DNA of 64,000 bases from JBEKTW01 sp049515655 (lineage in GTDB: Bacteria > Bacteroidota > Ignavibacteria > UBA10030 > SZUA-254), in NCBI GenBank assembly GCA_049515655.1, contig JBEKTW010000002.1, positions 222,998-286,997 of the forward strand, in the 5' to 3' direction. How positions within the stretch are numbered: the first letter of the stretch is position 1; the number at the start of each line of letters is the position of its first letter. Below are positions 1 to 8,840 of the stretch, piece by piece. A program made the position numbers and the translations under genes. A model generated the notes under the pieces. It was not told the origin of the DNA. It saw only the letters and a program-made list of their open reading frames with translations, and made no database searches.

Positions 1-1013
1 TCACCTACGAGGAAGTGCAAAAAATCATCACGACCGGCCGCGGGATTCATGCGGAAATAATCGGGCAAATGCATAAGCTCAGTCAGATCCTGCACCAGAA
101 GCGAATGAAAGAAGGAAGCATCGACTTCGAAACCGTTGAAACGAAATTTCGATTCGACGACAAGGGGCAACCGACGGAAATAATAAAGAAAGAGCGCCTT
201 GACGCACATCGGTTGGTCGAAGAATTCATGCTGCTTGCCAACCAGGTCGTCGCAAGACATATCGGCGTCGCCAAAAAAGAAGAAAACATCCGGCCGTTCA
301 TTTATCGCATCCATGATACACCCGACCCCGATAAGCTGCGCGACCTTGCCTCGTTTGTCGAACACCTCGGCTATTCGTTGAGTCTGGACGGCGGCGTGAC
401 ATCGCGCGCCCTCCAAAAACTCCTCAGGGACGTCAAGGGCAAGGAGGAGGAAACCGTTATCAATGAAGTTGCGATCAGGTCCATGGCCAAGGCGATCTAC
501 TCGGAAACCAATATCGGTCACTTCGGGCTCGGGTTCCGGTACTACACGCATTTCACGTCTCCCATTCGCCGCTATCCCGATCTGATCGTCCACAGGCTCC
601 TGCACGAATACGAGCAGAAGATGGCGCACAAACGGCGGCAGCAATTCCTAGAGATTCTTCCAACGATTTGCAAACAGTCCTCGGACATGGAACGTGTCGC
701 CATGGAAGCCGAACGCGCCTCGGTAAAGGTCATGCAGGTGGAGTACATGAAGCGCCACGTCGGCGACGAATTCCATGCCATTATCTCCGGCGTGACGAAT
801 TTCGGCATGTTTGTCGAGATTACCGACCTGCTAGTTGAAGGACTCGTCCGTGTCAGGGATATGAAAGACGATTACTACGTGTACGATGAGAAACATTATT
901 CACTCATCGGCCGCCGGACAAAGAAACGCTATCGCCTGGGAGATAAGGTCAAAGTCCAGGTCGTCCGCGTCGACCCCGAGAACCGTGAGATCGATTTTGT
1001 TCTTGTGGAATGA
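1..1013 (+). CDS. rnr: Ribonuclease R, C-terminal part (5' end outside window)
   Basis: This reading frame is open from the first bases of the window (codon phase at position 3), so the gene starts upstream; the GTG at 15 is an internal valine, not a start. RNase R is a processive 3'-5' hydrolytic exoribonuclease that degrades structured RNA. The fragment keeps the end of the RNB catalytic domain, with the family signature YYTHFTSPIRRYPD followed by LIVHR at about residue 180. A C-terminal S1 RNA-binding domain follows (GVTNFGMFVEI through KVQVVRVD). The protein stops right after the S1 domain, without the basic tail seen in E. coli. No gene follows for 330 bases. Confidence 0.93.
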   Translation, partial: TYEEVQKIITTGRGIHAEIIGQMHKLSQILHQKRMKEGSIDFETVETKFRFDDKGQPTEIIKKERLDAHRLVEEFMLLANQVVARHIGVAKKEENIRPFIYRIHDTPDPDKLRDLASFVEHLGYSLSLDGGVTSRALQKLLRDVKGKEEETVINEVAIRSMAKAIYSETNIGHFGLGFRYYTHFTSPIRRYPDLIVHRLLHEYEQKMAHKRRQQFLEILPTICKQSSDMERVAMEAERASVKVMQVEYMKRHVGDEFHAIISGVTNFGMFVEITDLLVEGLVRVRDMKDDYYVYDEKHYSLIGRRTKKRYRLGDKVKVQVVRVDPENREIDFVLVE

Positions 1014-1109
1014 TTCCCGCATTCGACCTCGCCCGCAGATCATCGAGCATATCGACCCGCAATCATTGAATAACGTGTGCGATATAGATTGGTGGATGGC
1101 ATGAACGGT

Positions 1110-1305
1110 CAGAACCGCTGATGACCGCTGATTACGCTGATGACACCTGATGAATTTGATGAAGACGAATTATGATAAAAAAAAGCACGACATGCAATCA
1201 GGTGTGCGACAAAACAATCAACGGTATCATTTCATCATAACAATCAGCGGTTCAGACAGTGACCGCTGATTACGCTGATAACAGATGATGAATTTGATGA
1301 AGAAG
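1110..1305. repeat. Hairpin-forming repeat block upstream of the GxxExxY gene
   Basis: Two copies of GACCGCTGATTACGCTGAT (1123-1141 and 1261-1279) are each followed by a GATGAATTTGATGAAG stretch. AATCAGCGGT at 1242-1251 and ACCGCTGATT at 1262-1271 form a perfect 10-bp stem with a 10-nt loop. The same sequences reappear downstream of the gene at 1783-2020. This block fills the 1014-1342 gap; no other gene is visible there. Confidence 0.85.
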
Positions 1306-1342
1306 AGTCTTTATAATAATCTTTCTTGGGGGAGGATGAAAC

Positions 1343-1774
1343 ATGATCAAAGAAGAATACAAGTATTCGGCGATCACTGAAAAGATCATCGGGTGCGCAA
1401 TAAAGGTACATAATACGCTGGGGAACGGATTTCAAGAGGTGATCTATCAGCGAGCCTTGGCAATTGAATTCGGGAAAGCAGGTCTGGGGTTTTCCAGAGA
1501 AGCAGAAATGCAGATTTACTATGAAGGGGAAGACATTGGAACACGTCGCGTGGATTTTCTTGCGGAGGGAAAGATATTGGTGGAGCTCAAAGCGCTAACA
1601 CAAGTAGAAGACGTTCATCTTGCACAGGCGTTGAATTACTTGGAAGCTCTTGACTTAGAGATCGGTCTACTGATTAATTTTGGTGCGAAGAAGCTTGAGT
1701 TTAAACGACTCACAAATGAGAAAAAGCTTGCAATCAAGCGCGGGACAGAGAAATCACCAGCATCGAGCTATTGA
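1343..1774 (+). CDS. GxxExxY family protein
   Basis: A 143-residue protein with the family-defining motif GFQEVIY (residues 29-35). A later D71...E81-x-K83 pattern (VDF, then VELKA) resembles a PD-(D/E)xK nuclease core, which is how this family is usually classified; its cellular role is not established. The ATG has a strong ribosome-binding site (GGGGGAGG just upstream). The gene is flanked on both sides by copies of one repeat family containing ATCAGCGG and CCGCTGAT, so gene and repeats may have spread together. No partner gene is next to it. Confidence 0.85.
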   Translation: MIKEEYKYSAITEKIIGCAIKVHNTLGNGFQEVIYQRALAIEFGKAGLGFSREAEMQIYYEGEDIGTRRVDFLAEGKILVELKALTQVEDVHLAQALNYLEALDLEIGLLINFGAKKLEFKRLTNEKKLAIKRGTEKSPASSY

Positions 1775-1782
1775 GAGCATCA

Positions 1783-2020
1783 ACGGTATCATTTCATCAT
1801 AACAATCAGCGGTATCATTTCATCATATAAATCAGCGGTTCAGACAGTGACCGCTGATTTCGCTGATAACAGATGATGAATTTGATGAAGATGAATCTTG
1901 ATAACAAAAGACACGATATGCAATCCGGTATGCGACAAAACAATCAGCGGTATCATTTCATCATATAAATCAGCGGTTCAGACAAATGACAGCGGATGAC
2001 CGCTGATTACGCTGATAACA
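1783..2020. repeat. Hairpin-forming repeat block downstream of the GxxExxY gene
   Basis: Copies of GACCGCTGATT(A/T)CGCTGAT lie at 1849-1867 and 1998-2016, with CAGCGGTATCATTTCATCAT units between them. AAATCAGCGGT (1829-1839) pairs perfectly with ACCGCTGATTT (1850-1860), an 11-bp stem with the same 10-nt loop TCAGACAGTG as the upstream block. The block also repeats the (G/A)CACGA(C/T)ATGCAATC segment seen at 1190-1210. It ends just before the promoter of the transporter operon. Confidence 0.85.
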
Positions 2021-2027
2021 CATGATT

Positions 2028-2055
2028 TTGAGACGTGACCTATTTTTCTTATATT
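2028..2055 (+). promoter_or_regulatory. Predicted promoter of the TRAP transporter operon
   Basis: TTGAGA at 2028-2033, a 16-nt spacer and TATATT at 2050-2055 precede the lipoprotein start at 2070. The pattern matches the TTG-17-TAnnTT form seen ahead of other genes here, but with a spacer one base shorter. If used, transcription would start near 2062, which rules out the upstream ATG at 2022 as the start. Confidence 0.5.
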
Positions 2056-2069
2056 CATTCCACATTTCG

Positions 2070-2933
2070 ATGTCCATGAGACTATTCCATTTTTCCATAC
2101 TCATTGCTTTTCTCTTCGCCGGATGCATCCAGCGCATCGCCATCAGCTCCGTCGGCGGAATCATGGATAACGGATTCACCGTCCTCAACGAGGAACAGGA
2201 TTTGACGATAGCCGAACAGAGCATCGCATCAAATCTCAAGCTGCTCGAGGCAATCATGAAGAGTGACCCGGAAAACGAACATTTCCTTCTCCTGGCCTCC
2301 ATGGGATACTCGAGCTACGCCCTCGGTTTCGCGGAAGATGATAGCCTGAACCGAGCACGCATGTTCTACCTACGGGGAAAGGAGTATGGCTTGAAAATCC
2401 TCCGGAAAAACACGCGGTTTGCAGGCGCACTCGACAAAGACATCAATGAGTTTCGTACCGCACTATTGACCTTTTCCCCGGATGACGTCCCTGCCATCTT
2501 TTGGACCGCCGTCGGATGGGGAAGCGCCATCAGTCTGAGTCTCACCGACCCCGCAAGCATTGCAGAACTTCCCCGGGTTGAAGCCATGATGAATTTTGTG
2601 GTCGACCACGACCCGGGCTATTTCTACGGCGGGGCGCATTTCTTTCTCGGAACATTGTATGGTAGCCGGCCGAAAATGCTCGGGGGAAACCCCGATACGT
2701 CAAAGATGCACTTTGAGAAATGTCTGCAAATCAACGGGGGAAGATTTCTCATGACATTTGTCTATTATGCACGATCGTACGCCGTCCAGACCCAGGACCG
2801 GGATTTGTTTGAGAGTCTGCTCATACGCATCGACACTGCCTCGATAAATATTCTGCCCGAAGCCCGTCTCTCGAATGCAATCGCGAAGAAAAAAGCAAGA
2901 TTGCTTCGGGCTAAAATCGACGATTTGTTCTAG
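2070..2933 (+). CDS. TRAP transporter-associated lipoprotein, TatT (T-component) family
   Basis: A predicted lipoprotein of 287 residues. The signal peptide ends in the lipobox FAGC with the lipidated cysteine at residue 19 when ATG 2070 is used. The rest is alpha-helical with an ordered TPR-like character and matches the TatT family described for Treponema pallidum Tp0956. TatT proteins form trimers that bind the solute-binding P component of TPAT-type TRAP transporters in the periplasm. The next three genes are the P, Q and M components, the arrangement expected for this type. An ATG at 2022 would add 16 residues but lies in the predicted promoter. Confidence 0.82.
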   Translation: MSMRLFHFSILIAFLFAGCIQRIAISSVGGIMDNGFTVLNEEQDLTIAEQSIASNLKLLEAIMKSDPENEHFLLLASMGYSSYALGFAEDDSLNRARMFYLRGKEYGLKILRKNTRFAGALDKDINEFRTALLTFSPDDVPAIFWTAVGWGSAISLSLTDPASIAELPRVEAMMNFVVDHDPGYFYGGAHFFLGTLYGSRPKMLGGNPDTSKMHFEKCLQINGGRFLMTFVYYARSYAVQTQDRDLFESLLIRIDTASINILPEARLSNAIAKKKARLLRAKIDDLF

Positions 2934-2972
2934 GCATTGCTTTTTCATCCATTTGCATCGAAGGAGATTACA

Positions 2973-4004
2973 TTGACAAAGAGAAGTATCCGGATCCACC
3001 TAGGTACATTCGCCGCAATTCTTCTATCGACATATTCTCTCGTCGCCCAGCAGTACACGATCAAGTTCGCTACGCTGGCGACGGAGGGCAGCACGTGGAT
3101 TAACGTGATGAACGAGTACGACCAGGCAATACGCAGGGAAAGCGGCGGCAGAGTCGGTTTCAAGATTTACGCGAACGGAGTGCAGGGAGATGAGAAGGAC
3201 GTCCTGCGTAAGATCCGGTTAGGGCAACTCCACGGGGCCGGGATCACCGGCGTCGGCATCGGTGAAATCGCAAAAGACGTGCGCATCCTGGATGCACCGT
3301 TCCTGTTCAAATCCAGCGATGAAGTGGACAGCGTCAGCAATCAATTTCACGAACTGTTCGAGAAGTCCTTTGAGGACGGCGGATTCGTCCTCCTGGGGTG
3401 GGCTGAAGTGGGCTTCGTCTATATCTTCACGAATTCTCAGGTGACGACTCCCGCTGAATTGAAGGGCGTCAGGATGTGGATGTGGGAAGGCGACCCCATC
3501 GCCGAGGCGCTGTTCAGCGTGGTCGGAGTCCATCCCATCCCCCTGTCGATCACCGACGTCATGACCTCTCTCCAGACGAAATTGATCGACGGGATTTATT
3601 CACCGCCGTTTGAATGTATCGCGCTCCAGTGGTTTACACGCGTGAAGTATATGCTTGATGTCCCGCTCGCCGATGCACAGGGAGCGATTGTCGTCTCAAA
3701 GAGTAAATTCGACCAGTTTCCGAAAGACATACAGGATATTCTCCTGAACAACGGAAAAACCTATTTCACGAAATTGACCCGGATGAGCCGTGAGGACAAT
3801 ACCAAAGCTGTAGAAACGCTGAAAAAGAACGGTATCCAGATGACCAGCGTGACAGACAAGGACCTTCTAGCCCAGTACGATGAAATCGGCAGGAAAGCCC
3901 GTCGTATGCTCATCGGAAAATTATACGACGAAAAACTTCTGAACGACGCGGAAGCCGCCGTCCAGGTCGTCCGCTCGAAGAGCGCCACGAAGAAATCGAA
4001 GTAA
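2973..4004 (+). CDS. dctP: TRAP transporter solute-binding protein (DctP family)
   Basis: A periplasmic substrate-capturing protein of a tripartite ATP-independent transporter, 343 residues. The start is TTG 2973, chosen because AAGGAG sits at 2961-2966; an upstream TTG at 2937 lacks a site. A signal peptide ends near SLVAQQ. The mature part begins with YTIKFATLATEGSTW and carries the family's hinge region (LKGVRMWMWEGDP) that shapes the ligand pocket; the arginine there usually pairs with a substrate carboxylate. The tail is rich in lysine and serine. Substrate cannot be told from sequence. The gene lies 39 bases after the TatT lipoprotein and 37 before the small permease. Confidence 0.9.
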   Translation: MTKRSIRIHLGTFAAILLSTYSLVAQQYTIKFATLATEGSTWINVMNEYDQAIRRESGGRVGFKIYANGVQGDEKDVLRKIRLGQLHGAGITGVGIGEIAKDVRILDAPFLFKSSDEVDSVSNQFHELFEKSFEDGGFVLLGWAEVGFVYIFTNSQVTTPAELKGVRMWMWEGDPIAEALFSVVGVHPIPLSITDVMTSLQTKLIDGIYSPPFECIALQWFTRVKYMLDVPLADAQGAIVVSKSKFDQFPKDIQDILLNNGKTYFTKLTRMSREDNTKAVETLKKNGIQMTSVTDKDLLAQYDEIGRKARRMLIGKLYDEKLLNDAEAAVQVVRSKSATKKSK

Positions 4005-4041
4005 ATTCCCGGACCTTCTTCACTTCGTCCATCGCCGCCTG

Positions 4042-4566
4042 GTGAAACTCCTTTCGTTTATAGAAAAAATTCTCACGGCAATTGAAGCAGGCATCATCGT
4101 TGTGCTCCTGGGTTCCATGGTCGTCCTCGCATTTCTCCAGGTCATTCTCCGCAATGTCTTTTCGTTCGGATTTCTCTGGGCCGACCCGCTCCTCCGGTAC
4201 ATGGTGGTGTGGGTTGGTTTCCTCGGGGCAGCGATCGCGACAAAGGAAGAGAAACATCTCGGAATCGACTTACTGAATCGTTTCATGGGACCGCGAACCC
4301 TTCACGCCGTCAAAATCATCGTTGAAGGCTTTGCAATGGTCATCGCGTATCTCCTCATGCGGGCTGCATTTCAATTTCTCTTTGAGGGCATTGCCGTAGA
4401 GGAGAAAGACCTTTTTGACCTCCCGAAGAGGCTTTTCTTCGCGATCATACCCGTCGGATTCGGTCTCATCACGCTCCATTTCTTTATCCGTCTCATCTTC
4501 CACTTTCACAGGTTGTTCAGCGGACAAAAGATGCCGGAGCGACAACCGTCAAATCCACTGCCCTAG
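4042..4566 (+). CDS. dctQ: TRAP transporter small permease (DctQ family)
   Basis: A 174-residue inner-membrane protein with four predicted transmembrane helices (around residues 12-35, 48-65, 88-110 and 130-150). The central segment WADPLLRYMVVWVGFLGA is the most characteristic part of the DctQ family. It forms the membrane unit with DctM and takes substrate from the DctP protein using a sodium gradient. The start is GTG 4042; no strong ribosome-binding site is visible, so translation may be coupled to dctP. The dctM start follows after eight bases. Confidence 0.88.
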   Translation: MKLLSFIEKILTAIEAGIIVVLLGSMVVLAFLQVILRNVFSFGFLWADPLLRYMVVWVGFLGAAIATKEEKHLGIDLLNRFMGPRTLHAVKIIVEGFAMVIAYLLMRAAFQFLFEGIAVEEKDLFDLPKRLFFAIIPVGFGLITLHFFIRLIFHFHRLFSGQKMPERQPSNPLP

Positions 4567-4574
4567 ACGGACCG

Positions 4575-5852
4575 ATGGAACTGATCGTCGTTGGCGTCAT
4601 CATTATTCTCCTCGCACTCCTCGGTGCACCGCTATTCTCGTTGATCGGGGCGCTCGCTCTCTATTTGTTTACGACCTCGGGGGGCGAGTCAAAATTCGTT
4701 ATCGCGGAACTTACCCGGCTTGCCGAGTTTCCCTCGCTGATCGCGATCCCACTGTTCACGTTCGCCGGCTATCTCCTTGCCGAGAGCAAAACACCCCAGC
4801 GGCTGGTGAATCTGTCGCAGGCGGTCGTCGGTTCGATTCCCGGCGGACTCGCGGTGGTCGCACTCTTTTCCTGCGCGATCTTCACGGCGTTTACGGGAGC
4901 TTCCGGAGTCACGATTATCGCGCTGGGCGGCCTCCTCTTCCCCATCATGCTGAAGCAAGGATATCCTGAAAAATTTTCCCTCGGCCTTCTCACGACAAGC
5001 GGAAGTCTGGGACTGTTGTTCCCTCCCAGTTTGCCGATCATTCTGTACGGGCTCGTCGCGCAGATCTCGATAGATAAGTTGTTTATCGCGGGGCTGGTTC
5101 CCGGACTCCTCCTCGTGGTACTCCTCAGCGCGTATGCGCTCATAGTGAGTTTCCGCTCGACGATCCAGCGCACTCCCTTCGAGTGGAGAAACGTGGCGCG
5201 CCGTCTCCGCGAGTCGATATGGGAAATCCCCCTGCCGTTCATCGTCATCGGGGGAATCTACGGCGGGATTTTTACCGCGACGGAAGCTGCAGCCGTGACG
5301 GCGTTCTACGTCCTGATCATCGAAGTGTTCGTCTACAAGGACCTGAAGCTCTTCAGCGACGTGCCGCGGGTGATGCAGAAGAGTATGCTGCTGGTCGGCG
5401 CGATCTTTGTGGTGCTCGGGACTGCCCTCGGATTGACGAATTACTTCATCGACGAGCAGATTCCGCAGAAGCTCTTCGAGTGGATCCGGCAATTCATCGA
5501 GAACAAATACACGTTCCTCGTGCTGTTGAACTGCATCCTTCTCGTCATCAACATGATCGAAATCTTTTCGGCAATCATCATCATCGTCCCCCTCATCATC
5601 CCGATTGCCAACCAGTATGGCGTTGACCCCGTTCACCTGGGGATTATCTTCCTGCTCAACCTGGAAATCGGCTACATGCTTCCACCGCTGGGCCTCAACC
5701 TGTTTCTCGGTAGTCTCCGCTTCGAGCGACCGATGACGAAGATGTATCGTGTGACGCTCCCCTTCATAGCAATTCTCTTTGCGATGCTGCTCGTGGTGAC
5801 CTACTTCCCCGAGTTGAGTCTCTGGCTGGTTCAATTGGTTGGAACGCGGTAG
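4575..5852 (+). CDS. dctM: TRAP transporter large permease (DctM family)
   Basis: A 425-residue integral membrane protein with about 12 hydrophobic segments, the usual length for DctM. The stretch FTAFTGASGVTIIALGGL is the conserved re-entrant/ion-site region of the family, and LLFPPSLPIILYG a second conserved loop. It is the ion-coupled transport channel of the complex. It is the last gene of the T-P-Q-M operon; no clear terminator was seen in the 180 bases before the convergent gene at 6033. Confidence 0.9.
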   Translation: MELIVVGVIIILLALLGAPLFSLIGALALYLFTTSGGESKFVIAELTRLAEFPSLIAIPLFTFAGYLLAESKTPQRLVNLSQAVVGSIPGGLAVVALFSCAIFTAFTGASGVTIIALGGLLFPIMLKQGYPEKFSLGLLTTSGSLGLLFPPSLPIILYGLVAQISIDKLFIAGLVPGLLLVVLLSAYALIVSFRSTIQRTPFEWRNVARRLRESIWEIPLPFIVIGGIYGGIFTATEAAAVTAFYVLIIEVFVYKDLKLFSDVPRVMQKSMLLVGAIFVVLGTALGLTNYFIDEQIPQKLFEWIRQFIENKYTFLVLLNCILLVINMIEIFSAIIIIVPLIIPIANQYGVDPVHLGIIFLLNLEIGYMLPPLGLNLFLGSLRFERPMTKMYRVTLPFIAILFAMLLVVTYFPELSLWLVQLVGTR

Positions 5853-6032
5853 TTCCCCCTTGTTGCAGTGAAATCCACTGAGAGAAGAAACTTACTTTCC
5901 GCCTGGAACGCACTTCTATCGGATCAAGCCGGCACGTTCACGGATGTGAAGGAAATGCGGTTTGATTTCAATCTGTAAGATCAATAGTGTACGCTCTGAA
6001 ATGTTCATCCTCCCCGATGTACCTTGCTTCCC

Positions 6033-6623
6033 TTACTGTTTCTTGAGCAGGCCCGACCGCGAAGCGTACTGACCAATTGCCCATGCCGTACGATTCAGTT
6101 TCTCCGCCAATTCCTTGTGGCTCATCGTGCGTATGTTCTCGCGCAGAAAGGTCAAATCAGCGGCTGTCCAGGGTTTCTTCGGGACACGTTTTGTAAGTTC
6201 GAGTCGTTTCGCCTTCGAGCGGACCGAGAGCACATCGCGTCCCATCAAGCGCGCAAGTTCCACTGCGCTTTTCTTCCCATACCATCGGCGCAGATATCGA
6301 GTTTCCACCTGAGTCCAAAACACTCTCGTGCGTAGTCCGAGCTTCGAAGTCCTGCCGGCGACGGCAACTTCCGAGCGTCCCAGCTGCTTCGCAATCGATT
6401 CAAAACTCTCTTTGCCGTAGAGCCTTGTCAGGACCTCATCGTCGGCGGCCAACCAGGGGCGGAGTTTCTTTGTCAGGCGCAACTGCCGGGCGCGCGTGCT
6501 GATGGCAAGCACCGACCTCTTGAGCTGTTCCGCAAGAAATCGCCTGCGTGTGGAACCATAGGATTCCCTCAATAGGCGATCTTCATCCGACGTCCATTTT
6601 TTATGATGTCTCGAACGCTTCAT
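6033..6623 (-). CDS. Four-repeat Myb/SANT-like DNA-binding protein
   Basis: A 196-residue basic protein made almost entirely of four consecutive units of about 46 residues. Each has an opening tryptophan (KKWTSDED, RPWLAADD, FWTQVE, KPWTAAD), then a leucine/tyrosine helix and a closing A..L.R....V..R...L.L helix. This tryptophan-helix-turn-helix spacing is typical of Myb/SANT and GcrA-like folds. A sequence-specific DNA-binding role is inferred; no effector, enzyme or membrane domain is left over. It stands alone with its own predicted promoter (6697-6725). Myb-like tandem repeats are common in eukaryotes and less so in bacteria. Confidence 0.72.
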   Translation of the reverse strand: MKRSRHHKKWTSDEDRLLRESYGSTRRRFLAEQLKRSVLAISTRARQLRLTKKLRPWLAADDEVLTRLYGKESFESIAKQLGRSEVAVAGRTSKLGLRTRVFWTQVETRYLRRWYGKKSAVELARLMGRDVLSVRSKAKRLELTKRVPKKPWTAADLTFLRENIRTMSHKELAEKLNRTAWAIGQYASRSGLLKKQ

Positions 6624-6696
6624 TAGGTACGCAAATCAGAGATTCAGGGTAATCGAGGCGAACTGTCCCGAACAGCCAGTTCCCAGTGTGTGAGAG

Positions 6697-6725
6697 AATA
6701 TATACACAATGAAAGAAAATAGCAA
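6697..6725 (-). promoter_or_regulatory. Predicted promoter of the Myb/SANT-like gene
   Basis: Read on the minus strand: TTGCTA, 17 nt, TATATT. The -10 box ends about 74 bases before the ATG at 6623. Confidence 0.6.
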
Positions 6726-6826
6726 TAGCCGCCCTCTTATTTTTTATTCCGCTCAAATTGACGTTTTCCGCGTGAATCGGGCAAAATCCGCCGATCAGCG
6801 ATGCCGAAGCCCGCGGCGAAAGTGGT

Positions 6827-8656
6827 TCAGTGTTTGATGGTCAGGGAGTTGGTCAGGGTCACGCCGCCCGCGTTGAGCTCGCACCGGTACGCGCCTTCGG
6901 CCAATCCGGACACATCGGCCGCGGCGATGTGCCGTCCGGCCGATTGGACTGCCTCAACGATACGCACCGCCTCGTTGTTGATGCCATTGATGATAATCAG
7001 CGAGACCGAAGCGGAATCCTTCAGTTCATACGGAAAGTAAACGTAGTCCGAGGCCGGCTCCGGAAAGGCATGTGCGAGCTTCGACTCATTTGAGAACCTC
7101 CTCGCGAGTATCACGATTTCAGGCACGACGATGCTCTCTTCCTTTGGCGCCGAGCTTTCATTATATCCCTTGTCAAGGGCGGTTACCGTATAATAATACT
7201 TCATCGACGTCGGATGCCGGATCGTGTCGACAAAGGTTGTATCACCATCTACAACGATGTGGACGAGATTTCTCGCATCGTCAAGATTCACGGGTTTCGT
7301 CGTGGAACGGTACACATCGTAAAATCGAGCACCGTCGCCATCGCTCGCCCGTGCCGGCGAATGCCATTGCAATCTGAACACTCCATCGGAATCGTTGACC
7401 ACTTTGAACTGCGACGGCGGATTGGGCGGAATCGAATCCTTCCACGGCATCGGCGGGATATTGGCAAGGTATCGATACCGCATGCCGACATTCAGAATAC
7501 TCTCGATATTTTCGTACCGGAAAAACGCGTTCCCGTCCACTCCGTAGAATCGGGTGGTATCCACGAGGAGGGGAACCTGGCGATACACATCGGGCTTATA
7601 CGCACCTACCCCGATGATGATTTGACGTCCGTAGGTATTCATCGACCAGTCTCTCACGACAGCGGCAAAATCGGGATTACTGGGTTTGTGGCCCAGCGAC
7701 CAGTACACCTGAGGAACGAGATAATCGTGTTTTCCTTCCCGCAGCCAACGCCGGGAATCCTGGAAGAGGTTGTCGTACGAATACAGCCCGACCTCTTTTG
7801 TATCGTGGTTGTAGATTCCTATGGGCGCCGAGCCGACCTTCAGCATTGGCTTCACCAGCATGGCGGCATCATAGAACTCCCGCACGAATTTATTGATGTT
7901 CTCCCTTCGCCAATCGCCGCGAGAGATGCCGGCACCGTACATTTCATGGGATATCTCGTCGGGAAAGGATTCCCCCGGGTATCGCATGAAATCGAAGTGG
8001 ATACCGTCAACGTCATACCTGCGGATAATATCGAGCCCGACGTTCATCGTGTACTTGCGCGCCGGAGGAATGCCCGGGTCGACCCACCATTCGCCCTTCA
8101 CGAGGTGGAGCCACTCGGGATGTTCAAGAATGATGTGTCGTGGTGTTGACTCGGATGGTTTCGATGCTCCGCTCTTGACAAGAAATGTGTTGAACCATGC
8201 GTGAACCTCCATACCGCGCCTGTGTGCTTCCCCGATGACAAACTCAAGCGGGTCCCAGCCGGGGTCCTTCCCGAGCGTGCCCGTCAATTGCTGCGCCCAT
8301 GGCTCATAGGGAGAACGATACATGGCGTCAGCCCGGCCCCGCACTTGAAAGAAAATCGTGTTGAAATGCGCCTCGTAGAGCTTCTCGACCATTTCGCGCA
8401 GGGATTTCTGCTGCTCCGAAGCGTCAAGGGAAGTCGGCCAATCGAGCCCGGCGACGGTCGCGATCCAAACGGCGCGGACCTCACGTTTCGGAATGAATGC
8501 CTGACCTCTGCTCACGCACGGAATAAGAACCAGCAAACAGAGCAACCAACGAACTATCAACAACCCACGCACCTTTGCAATTGTGAAATTCTTCAATGAC
8601 AGACTCACGTTACATGAAACTGTTTCCCAGGTCAAAAATCCAAAGCGCGTTCCCAC
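6827..8656 (-). CDS. Secreted GHL10-type glycoside hydrolase with fibronectin III and sorting domains
   Basis: A protein of up to 609 residues. The hydrophobic signal (RWLLCLLVLIPCVSRG) starts about 36 residues in, so the true start is probably an internal GTG or TTG nearer 8590; the full open frame is given here. Residues about 58-390 match the family-10-like glycosyl hydrolase group (DUF187, GHL10), with REVRAVWIATVAGLDWPTS and the VDGIHFDFMRYP segment of a TIM barrel. A fibronectin type III module follows (about 405-500). A final 80-residue beta domain resembles a type IX secretion sorting domain (FPEPASDYVYFP). It probably cleaves a polysaccharide or peptidoglycan-linked glycan outside the cell; substrate unknown. 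Confidence 0.82.
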   Translation of the reverse strand: MGTRFGFLTWETVSCNVSLSLKNFTIAKVRGLLIVRWLLCLLVLIPCVSRGQAFIPKREVRAVWIATVAGLDWPTSLDASEQQKSLREMVEKLYEAHFNTIFFQVRGRADAMYRSPYEPWAQQLTGTLGKDPGWDPLEFVIGEAHRRGMEVHAWFNTFLVKSGASKPSESTPRHIILEHPEWLHLVKGEWWVDPGIPPARKYTMNVGLDIIRRYDVDGIHFDFMRYPGESFPDEISHEMYGAGISRGDWRRENINKFVREFYDAAMLVKPMLKVGSAPIGIYNHDTKEVGLYSYDNLFQDSRRWLREGKHDYLVPQVYWSLGHKPSNPDFAAVVRDWSMNTYGRQIIIGVGAYKPDVYRQVPLLVDTTRFYGVDGNAFFRYENIESILNVGMRYRYLANIPPMPWKDSIPPNPPSQFKVVNDSDGVFRLQWHSPARASDGDGARFYDVYRSTTKPVNLDDARNLVHIVVDGDTTFVDTIRHPTSMKYYYTVTALDKGYNESSAPKEESIVVPEIVILARRFSNESKLAHAFPEPASDYVYFPYELKDSASVSLIIINGINNEAVRIVEAVQSAGRHIAAADVSGLAEGAYRCELNAGGVTLTNSLTIKH

Positions 8657-8760
8657 GGATAGGTAATAGGATTTAGGTCGCAGGTTTTAGGTCTTAAGAA
8701 ATAGAATTGGCTTAGGATTTAGGAATTCGGACTTGAGACATCTGAATTATTAAGAGAACT

Positions 8761-8840
8761 GTCATGTTGAGCGAAGCGAAACATCTAAAACGGGTCAAAA
8801 GTGAGATTCTTCATCCGCCTCCGGCGGATTCAGAATGACC
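8761..8840. repeat. Dispersed intergenic repeat, GTCAT...ATGAC type
   Basis: The segment opens GTCATGTTGAGCGAAGC and closes ATTCAGAATGAC, so its ends are inverted (GTCAT/ATGAC). It contains ATCCGCC TCC GGCGGAT, a 7-bp stem. A related GTCATGCTGA...GGATGAC sequence sits inside the element at 14795-14933. Upstream, 8665-8730 is low-complexity taggatttagg-like sequence. No gene is seen between 8657 and 8933. Confidence 0.6.

Noticed and set aside
4830..4840. GGTTCGATTCC, a tRNA T-arm-like word
   Set aside because: Lies inside dctM coding VGSIPGG; no acceptor or anticodon stems around it.
4689..5834. Long minus-strand open frame across dctM
   Set aside because: Antisense to a clear transporter gene; product is rich in D, E, Q, R and H with no domain, as expected from the complement of a hydrophobic protein.
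7214..8149. Plus-strand open frame of 311 codons across the glycosidase
   Set aside because: Antisense to a well-supported gene with signal peptide and catalytic barrel; no recognisable product.
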